Shown here: positions 23,516 through 31,845 of the stretch, piece after piece | Layout: the number at the start of each line of letters is the position of its first letter | Position numbering within the stretch: position 1 is the stretch's first letter | Assembly (NCBI GenBank): GCA_964471555.1 | Contig: CAYYGM010000005.1 | Location: 1-64,000, forward strand | Direction of reading: 5' to 3' | Origin: JADLFV01 sp964471555 | GTDB taxonomy: Bacteria; Planctomycetota; Phycisphaerae; Phycisphaerales; Phycisphaeraceae | DNA length: 64,000 nucleotides | The notes under the pieces: generated by a model | Databases searched by the model: none | What the model saw: the letters and a program-made list of their open reading frames with translations, nothing else | Told to the model about the DNA's origin: nothing | Translations under genes and position numbers: made by a program

Positions 23516-25704
23516 TCCCACAGCGGTCTCCTCTCGGTGCCGAGGTCGCGCGAGAACATCCAGCGCAAGGTGCCGATCAACATGCCGCAGCCGTAGGCCG
23601 CCCGCGCCAGCAAGACCAAGGGGCTCAACAGCAATGGCTCCCATCGGCCGACCCGGGCCCAGCAGGCGACGATGTAAATCGTGTGCAGAGGAACAAGCGG
23701 CAGGGCTGCCAGTGCCGCCAGCAGGGGCAACCGATACAACCAGCCGAAGCGCGTCACACCCGTGTCCTGTTTGCTTTCCACGGCACTGTAGGCCCAGCGA
23801 TAGCTGCGGCGCAGCACGTTGGCGAGCCCTTCGCGGTTGTGGTGGCCGGCTTTAGCGTTGGGCTGAAACAGGATGGGGATGCCGCGGGCTTGCAATTCGC
23901 TCTGCCAGGCGAGTTCCTCGTGAGCGTAGGCGATCGGCTGCAACTCGGTGAAGCCGCGGGTGCTCAGGAATAGCGATCGCTCGACGCCCAGATTGCACGG
24001 CGGATGCTGGGTGACGACGTGCATGTCCTGGCGATCGTGCGCGTGGTACCAGCCGCAGTAATAGTCCAGCCGCGACATCAGGGTCAGCCCGTCCGGCATG
24101 GACAGCGCCCCGCCCACGCAGGGCCACCCCTTTGCGTGCGTGGCCAGCATGGTGTGGAGCCAACCCGGTTCCGGGATGCAATCGACATCCAGGAAGATCA
24201 GAAACTCACCGCTTGCCTTCAGGGCGCCGACGTTGCGGGCGTGGGCAGGATTGCCGGTCGGTTCGGTCAGGTGAACGACCTGTGCGCCAGCTTCGCGCGC
24301 GACATCCGCGGTGCCGTCGGTTGAGCCGTCATCCACCACGATGATTTCAACCGCATGTTCCTCCAGCTTCTGTGCATGGATGGCCTCGATCAATCGCGGC
24401 AGAGATGCAGCCCCGTTGCGGACGGGAATCACCACCGACACGGTGCGCACCGGATTGTTCGCCTCACCACCCGCGCGCTGGCTGACAAACACCCCGTCGT
24501 TCACTTCCGCCAGCAACTGGCCCGTCATCCGATGGAAGTGATCCTGCCCCAGGTGATCCTGGTAGTAACGGTATCCGCGCCGGGCGTATTCCAGTCGCAG
24601 CGTTTCATCGGCAAGCAAACGCCCGATCCCTTCCGCCAGCGCCCCGGCGTTGGGCTCAACCAGGACAGCGGTGTCCAGCGACAGCAGACGACGATGCGCC
24701 TTGATGTCCGTGGCGACGATCGGCCGGGCCGCGGCCAGGTACTCAATGACCTTCAGTGGAAGGTTCTCGCCATAAGTGCGCGGCGACACCAGCACATCGG
24801 CAAGCTTCAGGTAAGCGGGAACCTGGTCCTGTTCGATGCGGGGCACGAGCCGGCACCGATCCGCGGAGAGCTGCTGCGACAATCGCTGGTCAAGCTGCGC
24901 GATCTGGTCGTCACTGCCGCCGACCAGCACGAACACGACCTGCGGCGAGCGTTCAACCGCTTTGGCCATGGACGCCACAAGCAGATCGATCCCCTGATAT
25001 GCGGCCAGATTGCCCGTGTACATCACGATGGGCTGACCCGGCGCAAGCGATAATTCCTGGCGCAAACGATCCACCGAAGCATCATCGACCGCGACAAGCT
25101 GTCCCGGATAATGCCACTCGTGCACCGGCTTGCCCGGCGAAACCTCGCGCACACAGTCTGCCAGCCCCAGGCTGCAGGCGACGATCGAACTGTGCCGGAT
25201 GAGCCAGCATTCGCAGTGATACCACAACGCCCGCAGCGGCCGCCAGGCAAGCAGCGGATACGCGCACAACTGCTCAGCCAGGTTCGACTGCATGTCATAC
25301 ACCAGCGGCACACGCGACTTTTTCCGCAGCAGCGCAACCAGAAAAGCGGACTCTTCTACCGCGTGCACGCAGGTGTAACGATGGCGCGTCAGCAGCTTAC
25401 GCAGCTTGAAAAACAGCAGAATGTCCAGCACGATCTTGCGGATCGAGAGCCCGATCGGAATCGCCTTGAAGCCGAAGGGATTGCCCACACGCAAGTAACG
25501 CACATGCTCCAACGGCGGCGAGGTGCCCAGGGGATGGGTCAGCACGTCCACGTGATAGCCATGGGCCACGTATGATTTGAGCACGTGCAGCAACGCGATG
25601 GGGGTGCCGCGATCCTCGTAGAAGGGCTGCGGCGCGACAAGCAGGATGCGCGGCGGACCTGCTTTTTCAGCATCACCCCAAGTTGTCTCAGCACCTTCCA
25701 CCAT
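23512..25704 (-). CDS. Bifunctional GT4-GT2 fusion glycosyltransferase
   Basis: 730 residues with two catalytic domains. Residues about 15-410 are GT4 (GT-B fold): PRILLVAPQPFYEDRGTPIA, MYTGNLAAYQGIDLLV, and the donor-site motif YLKLADVLVSPRTYGENLPL with the conserved glutamate. Residues about 425-730 are GT2: SVVIPVRNGAASLPRLI, VVDDGSTDGTAD and FLDVDCIPEPGW, ending with two hydrophobic segments. A spaced AAAGGTG precedes the ATG. Fusion suggests two consecutive sugar additions by one membrane-bound protein. It starts 9 bases after the GT4-GT4 gene ends and overlaps the next GT2 gene. Confidence 0.86.
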   Translation of the reverse strand: MVEGAETTWGDAEKAGPPRILLVAPQPFYEDRGTPIALLHVLKSYVAHGYHVDVLTHPLGTSPPLEHVRYLRVGNPFGFKAIPIGLSIRKIVLDILLFFKLRKLLTRHRYTCVHAVEESAFLVALLRKKSRVPLVYDMQSNLAEQLCAYPLLAWRPLRALWYHCECWLIRHSSIVACSLGLADCVREVSPGKPVHEWHYPGQLVAVDDASVDRLRQELSLAPGQPIVMYTGNLAAYQGIDLLVASMAKAVERSPQVVFVLVGGSDDQIAQLDQRLSQQLSADRCRLVPRIEQDQVPAYLKLADVLVSPRTYGENLPLKVIEYLAAARPIVATDIKAHRRLLSLDTAVLVEPNAGALAEGIGRLLADETLRLEYARRGYRYYQDHLGQDHFHRMTGQLLAEVNDGVFVSQRAGGEANNPVRTVSVVIPVRNGAASLPRLIEAIHAQKLEEHAVEIIVVDDGSTDGTADVAREAGAQVVHLTEPTGNPAHARNVGALKASGEFLIFLDVDCIPEPGWLHTMLATHAKGWPCVGGALSMPDGLTLMSRLDYYCGWYHAHDRQDMHVVTQHPPCNLGVERSLFLSTRGFTELQPIAYAHEELAWQSELQARGIPILFQPNAKAGHHNREGLANVLRRSYRWAYSAVESKQDTGVTRFGWLYRLPLLAALAALPLVPLHTIYIVACWARVGRWEPLLLSPLVLLARAAYGCGMLIGTLRWMFSRDLGTERRPLWE

Positions 25705-25713
25705 GAAACACCT

Positions 25714-28335
25714 TTAGCCGTGCTCAATGATCTGTGCGATACGTCCGTTGGCCACTTCGAGATCAAACCGTTCCTGCGTGCACCGCCTGACGCGGGTGCG
25801 GTACGCTCCGATCTGCTCGGGCGACAACAGCGCCACCTCCTGCATCGCACGGGCCACGCCGTCGACATCGCCGGGCTCGATCACCCAGCCCAGCGAGGGA
25901 TCGCTGACAACCTCCGGCATGCCGCCGACGCGGAACACGATCGGGATCGCCCCCGTGGCCATGCCCTCCAACAGCGCCAACGGCAGGCCTTCCACCCGAC
26001 TGGTCGCCAGCAGCACATCCATCAGCGCAAACAAGCTGACGGTGTCCTTGATGAATCCCGCCCAGCGGATGTGATCGGCAACCCCCAGATCCTCGCCTAA
26101 CGCCTGTAGCGCATCTGCTTCAGGGCCGGTCCCGCCCACCACCAGGTAAGCCTCGCGCTGCGGCTCCAGCGCCCGATATGCAGCAAACGCCCGTACCGCC
26201 AGGTCCACGCCCTTCTCCGGATTCAAGCGCGACATCATGCCGAACACGATCGCCGAGTCCGGCAAATCATGCGTTTCTCGTGCGGCGCGGCGCTGCTCGT
26301 CGGTCACGTGAAACTTGTCACAATCCACCCCGTTGCAAACGGTCAGGATTTTTTCCGGCGGACAGTGCCAGTTTTCGATGAAATGCTGCCGCACCGATTC
26401 GCTGACCGCGATGATGTGGCTGGGACAACGCATGCGCAGCTTGCGCCGCAGGTGCTCCTTTCGCCAGCGCAAGCTCACACCGGGGATCAGCCCCTTGAGA
26501 TATCGCTTGGGATTGTTCTGCGGCAAGGCGGGCGGCAGGGTGTGTTCGATGTAGATGATGCGATCGAACCGACTGCGCATCGCCTTCATTAAGCTCAAAC
26601 TCATGCCGAACTCGGTGTCCAGCGCGGGGAACACCACCACCTTGCTCTTGACGCGGCTGAACGTGTCGGCCCAACTGTGCCGTGCCCGCGAATCGTTTTC
26701 CAGCACGCTCACCGGCGAATCAATCACATCCAGACCCTGCGGCGGAACGGGCAGGCTGTCTTTGCCGCGCACGTATTCCACCGGGTACTGATGTTTCATC
26801 AGGTGCTGGATGAGCAGGGATGTGTGGTTTTCCGCGCCGCCCCAACCGTTGCTTTCCTCTATGATGCAGACGGGCGGTTTGGCTTCGTTGACAGGCCTCG
26901 GAGACCTTGGCACTCCGCTGCGCGGCAGTTCGGGCATGGAGCGCACGGACCACCACAGCCGCACATACTCCAGCCAGGCGTCGACCATGTCACGAATTTT
27001 GCTGAACAGATACGTTCGGTTCCACGCGGCATGGCCCGCCAGACCCGCAGCATTGAAAAGCTGGTGCAGATTCGCATCCAGATCGAACTTGCGGCCCACG
27101 TGCTGGTGCACGCGCACGCTGAACGCTTCGCGCTGCTCGGCTGACAGGGCGGCCGCCGCGCGCATCGCCTCGACCAGCGGCTCCACCTGTTCGCGCGGCA
27201 CGCACCAGCCCAACGAAGGATCTTCGATGACCTGCGGCATACCACTGGCGTCCGAGGTGATGGGCACAAGACCGCACGCCATCGCCTCCAGCAACACCAG
27301 CGGCAGACCCTCAGCCCGGCTGGGCATCAGGATCGCATCCATCAGGCGGTACGCCCGCAGCGGCTGAGCCTGAAAACCCAACCAGCGCACGCGATCGGCA
27401 ATGTTCAACTGCTCGGCCAACTGCTTGAGTTGCTTTTCCTGCGGGCCCTGGCCGGCAATCACCAGCAAGGCGTCGCGCGTCGGATTGGATAACGCAAACT
27501 GTGCAAAGGCCCGCAGCGCCAGGTCCACACCCTTGACCGGATCCAGCCGGGTCATCATGCCGAACACCAGGGCGTCGGGTGCAATGCCCTGCGCCTGCCG
27601 GGCGTCGCGGCGCGATGCAGCGTCGATCAACTGCCAGCGGTCGCTGACGCTGTTGGGCACCATGCTCAGCTGCCGGCTCGGCGCGAACCACTGATCCGTC
27701 AGGCGATCGGCCACTTCATCGCTGACCGCAACAATGCGATCGGCACAGCGCATGCGATAGCGGCGGCGAAGCTGCTCGATCCAGTCTGCCCGACCTTTGG
27801 CAGTCAACAAGCCCGACCAGTTCGGGCGCTGGAAGCCCTCGGGCAGCGGTGTCGGTGCCAGTTGCTCAATGTAGATCACCCGGCGAAACGATCGCCGCAG
27901 GGCGCCCAGGAATGCGAAGCTGCCGAACTCCACGCGCGGACAGGGCAGGATCACCGCGTGGCTCTTGATCCGGCGCAAAGCACGAATCCACGCCCTGCGG
28001 CTGCTGACATCTTCCACACTCAGTGGCAGGTTGAACCACTGAAAGGCGTAGTTTTCGATCCGCGTCAGTTCCGGATCGCCGTTGCATCGACCGGCTGTGA
28101 CGTACTTGACGTGCATGTCGTGCTCGAGCAGCCAATGGATCAGATCGCGCGTGTGCTGCTCGGTGCCGCCCCAGGCGGAATTTTCCACGATCACGCACAC
28201 GGCCGGGGGATCGGTGGAGTACGGCGACTTCTTGGCGCAGAAGAACGCCAGGCGCGTGGAAAGAAATTCGCGCACGGTTTCCACGAACGAGCAGCGCAGG
28301 GCCAACTTCGCAATTTCAAACACCGTGTGCGCCAT
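25714..28335 (-). CDS. Tandem GT4-GT4 fusion glycosyltransferase
   Basis: 873 residues formed by two complete GT4 domains of about 420 residues each. The halves align motif by motif: VCVIVENSAWGGTEQHTRDL with VCIIEESNGWGGAENHTSLL; FGMMTRLDPVKGVDLALRAF with FGMMSRLNPEKGVDLAVRAF; and RAEGLPLVLLEAMACGLVPI with RVEGLPLALLEGMATGAIPI. The gene arose by internal duplication and fusion. Both halves keep the donor-site glutamate, so both may be active. The A of its ATG is the last base of the deacetylase stop codon, giving tight coupling. Confidence 0.87.
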   Translation of the reverse strand: MAHTVFEIAKLALRCSFVETVREFLSTRLAFFCAKKSPYSTDPPAVCVIVENSAWGGTEQHTRDLIHWLLEHDMHVKYVTAGRCNGDPELTRIENYAFQWFNLPLSVEDVSSRRAWIRALRRIKSHAVILPCPRVEFGSFAFLGALRRSFRRVIYIEQLAPTPLPEGFQRPNWSGLLTAKGRADWIEQLRRRYRMRCADRIVAVSDEVADRLTDQWFAPSRQLSMVPNSVSDRWQLIDAASRRDARQAQGIAPDALVFGMMTRLDPVKGVDLALRAFAQFALSNPTRDALLVIAGQGPQEKQLKQLAEQLNIADRVRWLGFQAQPLRAYRLMDAILMPSRAEGLPLVLLEAMACGLVPITSDASGMPQVIEDPSLGWCVPREQVEPLVEAMRAAAALSAEQREAFSVRVHQHVGRKFDLDANLHQLFNAAGLAGHAAWNRTYLFSKIRDMVDAWLEYVRLWWSVRSMPELPRSGVPRSPRPVNEAKPPVCIIEESNGWGGAENHTSLLIQHLMKHQYPVEYVRGKDSLPVPPQGLDVIDSPVSVLENDSRARHSWADTFSRVKSKVVVFPALDTEFGMSLSLMKAMRSRFDRIIYIEHTLPPALPQNNPKRYLKGLIPGVSLRWRKEHLRRKLRMRCPSHIIAVSESVRQHFIENWHCPPEKILTVCNGVDCDKFHVTDEQRRAARETHDLPDSAIVFGMMSRLNPEKGVDLAVRAFAAYRALEPQREAYLVVGGTGPEADALQALGEDLGVADHIRWAGFIKDTVSLFALMDVLLATSRVEGLPLALLEGMATGAIPIVFRVGGMPEVVSDPSLGWVIEPGDVDGVARAMQEVALLSPEQIGAYRTRVRRCTQERFDLEVANGRIAQIIEHG

Positions 28336-29516
28336 CAGCCTGCCCGCTCCATGCGATGCTGCTTGCGGCGCATGCCGAGCAATTGCCCCGCCCGCCAGAA
28401 CAGGAACACCGCGCCCGCCAACACGGCGCCTGCCAGCACACCACTGATTCCCTGTCTGCCCCAGGGCTGTGCCAGCACATAACCCGAGGTCAGCGCCAGC
28501 AATCCCGAAACGACCAGCCAGCCGGTAATCCCCAGCGTGCGAAAGATCAACGCCGCGAAGACGTAGAAGCCCAGCCGCCGCAGGTAGTACAACGAGTTGA
28601 ACAGGTAAAAGTGATGATCCTCGGGATAGAACACCCAGACGCGGCGCGAGATTTCATGGTGCAACTGCGCCATGTGCCGGCGCAAAGACACAGAGCGCTG
28701 CAGTGGGTACGCAATCTCGGGTAATCGGTTGGGCGTAAGAAAAACCACGTCGGGATGCCGGGCGAAGCGGGCGAGAAACGCTTCCATCAGGCGAAGGTCT
28801 TTGTCCTTCAACATCCAGGAGTGAAAGGAAAGATGCAACAGCGAAGACTGCTGCCGGGCCAGAGCTTCTTCGACATTCCAGGTGTAAATGTCGTTGCCCA
28901 ACTCCCACCAGAAGCAGGCGCCCAGAATGCACAGCCCGTTCTGGCGCGGCGCGTTTGTACCGCCCAGCACATATTCAAAGCCCGCTTCCTTGAGAAGGCG
29001 CAGGTTGTCCGCGTCGCAGGCATTCCAGGGATAGATGAAGGTCTGAAGTTTGCAGCCGAACAGTTTTTCGAGATAGTGCTTGCCGTGCAGGATCTTGTGG
29101 CGCTGCTGATCGACCGGCAGGCCGTTGAACTCGCTGTAGCCATCATCATGCACCGGGCGGTAGGGCAGCCAGGCGCCCGCGATGCCGTCGAACATGTCTG
29201 GTGACGTGCGATCGTAGATGGCGGTGGGGCGATGGGGATTGGTCTGGTGTGTGTCGCCGTGCTGTGCGATTTCCAGCAGACCGGGCTTGGCCAGGTATTC
29301 TCTGAGCAGGGCCAGCATGTCGGGGTTGCCGTCGAGCGGGAAATACTCATCGAGCCGATCGTCGTGCGGATCGCTGACCACGCGCGGCACGACCGCCGCA
29401 ACATGCGGCACACCGTGTTTTTCAAATAGCGAAAGCACCCGGCGCTCGTGATTCACATCGCTGAGCGCGCAGGGATCATCATTTCGCATGACGATGTAAA
29501 TGCGTCGTTTTCTCAC
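28335..29516 (-). CDS. Polysaccharide deacetylase-like (NodB/DUF2334-type) membrane protein
   Basis: 393 residues from a GTG at 29516; the first strand carries the metal aspartates (IYIVMRNDDPC). The HxxxH-like motif is QHGDTH, and FIYPWNACDADNLRLLKEAGF resembles the third NodB motif. After about residue 290 come a hydrophobic helix pair (FYVFAALIFRTLGITGWLVV and GISGVLAGAVLAGAVFLFW), so the catalytic domain is membrane-tethered. As first gene of the operon it probably modifies the polysaccharide by removing acetyl groups, although DUF2334 members are poorly characterised. About 490 bases without a gene lie upstream and should contain the operon promoter. Confidence 0.78.
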   Translation of the reverse strand: MRKRRIYIVMRNDDPCALSDVNHERRVLSLFEKHGVPHVAAVVPRVVSDPHDDRLDEYFPLDGNPDMLALLREYLAKPGLLEIAQHGDTHQTNPHRPTAIYDRTSPDMFDGIAGAWLPYRPVHDDGYSEFNGLPVDQQRHKILHGKHYLEKLFGCKLQTFIYPWNACDADNLRLLKEAGFEYVLGGTNAPRQNGLCILGACFWWELGNDIYTWNVEEALARQQSSLLHLSFHSWMLKDKDLRLMEAFLARFARHPDVVFLTPNRLPEIAYPLQRSVSLRRHMAQLHHEISRRVWVFYPEDHHFYLFNSLYYLRRLGFYVFAALIFRTLGITGWLVVSGLLALTSGYVLAQPWGRQGISGVLAGAVLAGAVFLFWRAGQLLGMRRKQHRMERAG

Positions 29517-30009
29517 CCTCGCCCTAGATCACATAAGGTAGCTACAATCCCCGTCCATCCATCCAATATTAAGATTGGCTCTAATTATAGACTCCACCAC
29601 CCGTTTTTGGAAATATTTTAAAGTGGCATTGGCGCTAACACGGGACAACTGCACGATCTTTCACGTGAAAGCGGGTTGCTTTGGCGGGCCACAAAAACAG
29701 TAAACCATTGAAAAATATTGATTAAACATCAGACGCGTGGCCGTCGGGCTTTGTGGGGTGCTCTGGTTTTTTCCACATGTTCATGGGGCCATCTGATAAA
29801 GAAATTCGCCAGAAAATGATTGACGAACCATGGCTAACCATCCCAGACTGCTCTGATCGGGGGGGCTTGGTCGTTGATGGCTCGTTTGATGGCCGCCGGC
29901 GTTGCTGGTAATCACGTGGACGTTGGCGTCTGAACCCGTCGGCAGCGTTCCTTTTCGCTCGCCTGATGGCCGGTCGGTGATGACGGCATCGAGGCAATCT
30001 CACCACCCC
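29517..30009. other. Gene-free region upstream of the polysaccharide operon, with one palindrome
   Basis: No convincing gene is seen in either strand; short open frames here have no recognisable motif. Bases 29570-29740 are much richer in A and T than the surroundings, as expected for a promoter region of the leftward operon. A perfect 14-base palindrome, CTTTCACGTGAAAG, lies at 29658-29671. No hexamer pair with good spacing could be assigned with confidence. Confidence 0.5.
29658..29671. promoter_or_regulatory. Perfect 14-bp palindrome, possible operator
   Basis: CTTTCACGTGAAAG is a perfect palindrome centred on CG, about 140 bases upstream of the first gene of the polysaccharide operon (start 29516, minus strand). 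Symmetry around a central CG is common for LacI-type operators. No regulator gene is adjacent, so function is inference. Confidence 0.4.
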
Positions 30010-31581
30010 TCATTGATTTGCTTCGAAGTAGTCGAAGTATGCCATCGCCCGTTCGAAGCTCAGGTCCATGGCGAACAAGCCGACGAATGGACCAGTAAAT
30101 GCGCCGCGTCGACCATAGTTGTCGGACAGAATGGTTGGATTCAAGACGGGTTCAAGCCGTCGCCAGTTGCGGCCATCCTGTGAGGCACTGAAGTGCAGTT
30201 CATTCTCGTTCATCTGCACCCGCAAATGAATGTCCCGCCAGTCATCGATCGCAAGCCGGCCGCTGTATGGCTCACGGTAGTTTCCATCGTCACAAACACC
30301 CACGTACAACTGTTTGCCGACCTGCTCACTTCTCCGTACGGCCAGATACACGAATGACGCGCTGTTCATGTAGCAGATCAACCCCGCCGCGGTTGAGAAG
30401 TCTCGCGGCTCGAAATCAACGCGCGTCTGTGCGGTCATGTGCCATGAGGTGATGCGTTTGGCCAGCAGGCTTTTCTGATGAAGACACACAAGCGAACTTC
30501 GCCCCCGCAGTTGCAGCCAACCCGGCCGCACCTTCAGGCTGGCCCACGATTCATCGATTGGCTCACGTAAAGACTGGTATTCAATATCCAGTGTGGCGGC
30601 ATCAAAATCATCTCGCTGGGGCTTCGCCGGCCACGGGTGCGGTTGCAGTCCACGGGGTGCGGGTACGACGACCTTGGGCTCCGTCGTGCCGCCATCAAGT
30701 CTCAACCAATCGTCGTCAGTCCATTTCACGCGCTGCAGCGCAGTCTCGCGTCCCAGCAGGCAGCGGCGTTCACGATGCACCGGCCGCGCGCACAGATGCG
30801 CGAGATACCATTCGCCGGACTGCGTTTCGACGATCTCGCCATGCCCAGCCCGTTGCAGCGTCAAATCGGCGTTGTTTCGGCTGGTCAGGACCATGGGCTG
30901 CGGATCGAGCTCGTACGGGCCGCAGATATCCTTTGCCCGCGCCATCGAAATGCCGTGATTCCAGCTTGTGCCGCCCTCAGCCAGCATCAGGTAGTACCAC
31001 GCGTTGCGTTTGTAAAGGTTGGGGCCTTCGATCAACGGTTCCTTCCGCAGGATGTTGGTTACCGGGCCGACCAGCCTGCCTTGTCCCGGATCGAATTCCT
31101 GCAGAACAATGCCCCCGAACCTCGGATGATCCGGGCGATAGTCCCATTTCACATTGACCAGCCACTTGCGGCCGTCGTCATCGTGAAACAGTGATGGATC
31201 AAAACCCCACGAGTTCAGATAGATCGGCTCGGACCACGGGCCGGCGATATCATCTGCCGTGACCAGGTAGTTGCGGCAGTCCTTAAACGGTCCCCCATGG
31301 GTCTGCACGATGGTGTAGAGCAGATAGAACGTGCCATCGTCATAGCTGATTGATGGCGCCCAGATACCGCCGGAGTCGGGCACGCCTGCCAGGGGCAATT
31401 GACTGGTTCGCGTCAAGGCATGCGCGATCATTCGCCAGTGGACCAGGTCGCGCGAGTGATAGATAGGCACGCCGGGGAACCACTCAAAACTGCTCGTAGC
31501 CAGAAAGTAGTCATCGCCGACCCGGATGAACGAGGGATCGGGATTGAAGCCGGGTAGAATGGGATTACGAATTTCAGTCAT
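30010..31581 (-). CDS. GH43 beta-xylosidase / alpha-L-arabinofuranosidase-like enzyme
   Basis: 523 residues. The five-blade propeller starts IRNPILPGFNPDPSFIRVGD. Catalytic candidates are the general base D15 (FNPDPS), the pKa modulator D128 (SWGFDPSLFHD) and the acid E185 (LIEGPNLYKRN), matching family GH43. The C-terminal 200 residues form a beta-sandwich (YQSLREPI, VRPGWLQLRGRSSL, FEPRDFSTAAGLICYM) as in XynB-type enzymes. No signal peptide is visible, so it is likely cytoplasmic and acts on imported oligosaccharides. It is the last gene of the leftward module with the symporter. Confidence 0.9.
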   Translation of the reverse strand: MTEIRNPILPGFNPDPSFIRVGDDYFLATSSFEWFPGVPIYHSRDLVHWRMIAHALTRTSQLPLAGVPDSGGIWAPSISYDDGTFYLLYTIVQTHGGPFKDCRNYLVTADDIAGPWSEPIYLNSWGFDPSLFHDDDGRKWLVNVKWDYRPDHPRFGGIVLQEFDPGQGRLVGPVTNILRKEPLIEGPNLYKRNAWYYLMLAEGGTSWNHGISMARAKDICGPYELDPQPMVLTSRNNADLTLQRAGHGEIVETQSGEWYLAHLCARPVHRERRCLLGRETALQRVKWTDDDWLRLDGGTTEPKVVVPAPRGLQPHPWPAKPQRDDFDAATLDIEYQSLREPIDESWASLKVRPGWLQLRGRSSLVCLHQKSLLAKRITSWHMTAQTRVDFEPRDFSTAAGLICYMNSASFVYLAVRRSEQVGKQLYVGVCDDGNYREPYSGRLAIDDWRDIHLRVQMNENELHFSASQDGRNWRRLEPVLNPTILSDNYGRRGAFTGPFVGLFAMDLSFERAMAYFDYFEANQ

Positions 31582-31608
31582 GCATGTTCAGACGAGCATC
31601 GACCTGTA

Positions 31609-31845
31609 TCAGGCAGCTCCCAAACTGAGCACCAGCCAGAGGAAGCCGAGTATAACGGCAACAACCACCCAGGAAGCCAGGAATCCCAGGATATCCTGAC
31701 GATCCCATTTGCACATCTCCCAATCCGTTCGCGGCAACAGCTTCAGGTGATCGAACCGGGATGGATCGGCGTAACTCTTCTGCAGTTCTATTTCATCAAG
31801 TTCCGGCGTCTCCGCGATGGCGTTTTCATCTTCACGTAAAAACGG
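31609..31845 (-). other. Out-of-frame C-terminal tail of the symporter
   Basis: Downstream of the symporter stop, another frame reads ELDEIELQKSYADPSRFDHL and, further on, KLLPRTDWEMCKWDRQDILG, then a strong membrane helix (FLASWVVVAVILGFLWLVLS) and a stop at 31609. There is no suitable start codon. Related symporters usually end in such a soluble stretch plus a last helix, so this looks like the displaced end of the upstream gene. A one- or two-base shift between about 31812 and 31845 would restore it. Confidence 0.65.

Noticed and set aside
29902..30183. Rightward frame overlapping the GH43 3' end
   Set aside because: No recognisable protein signature, and it conflicts with the GH43 coding strand.
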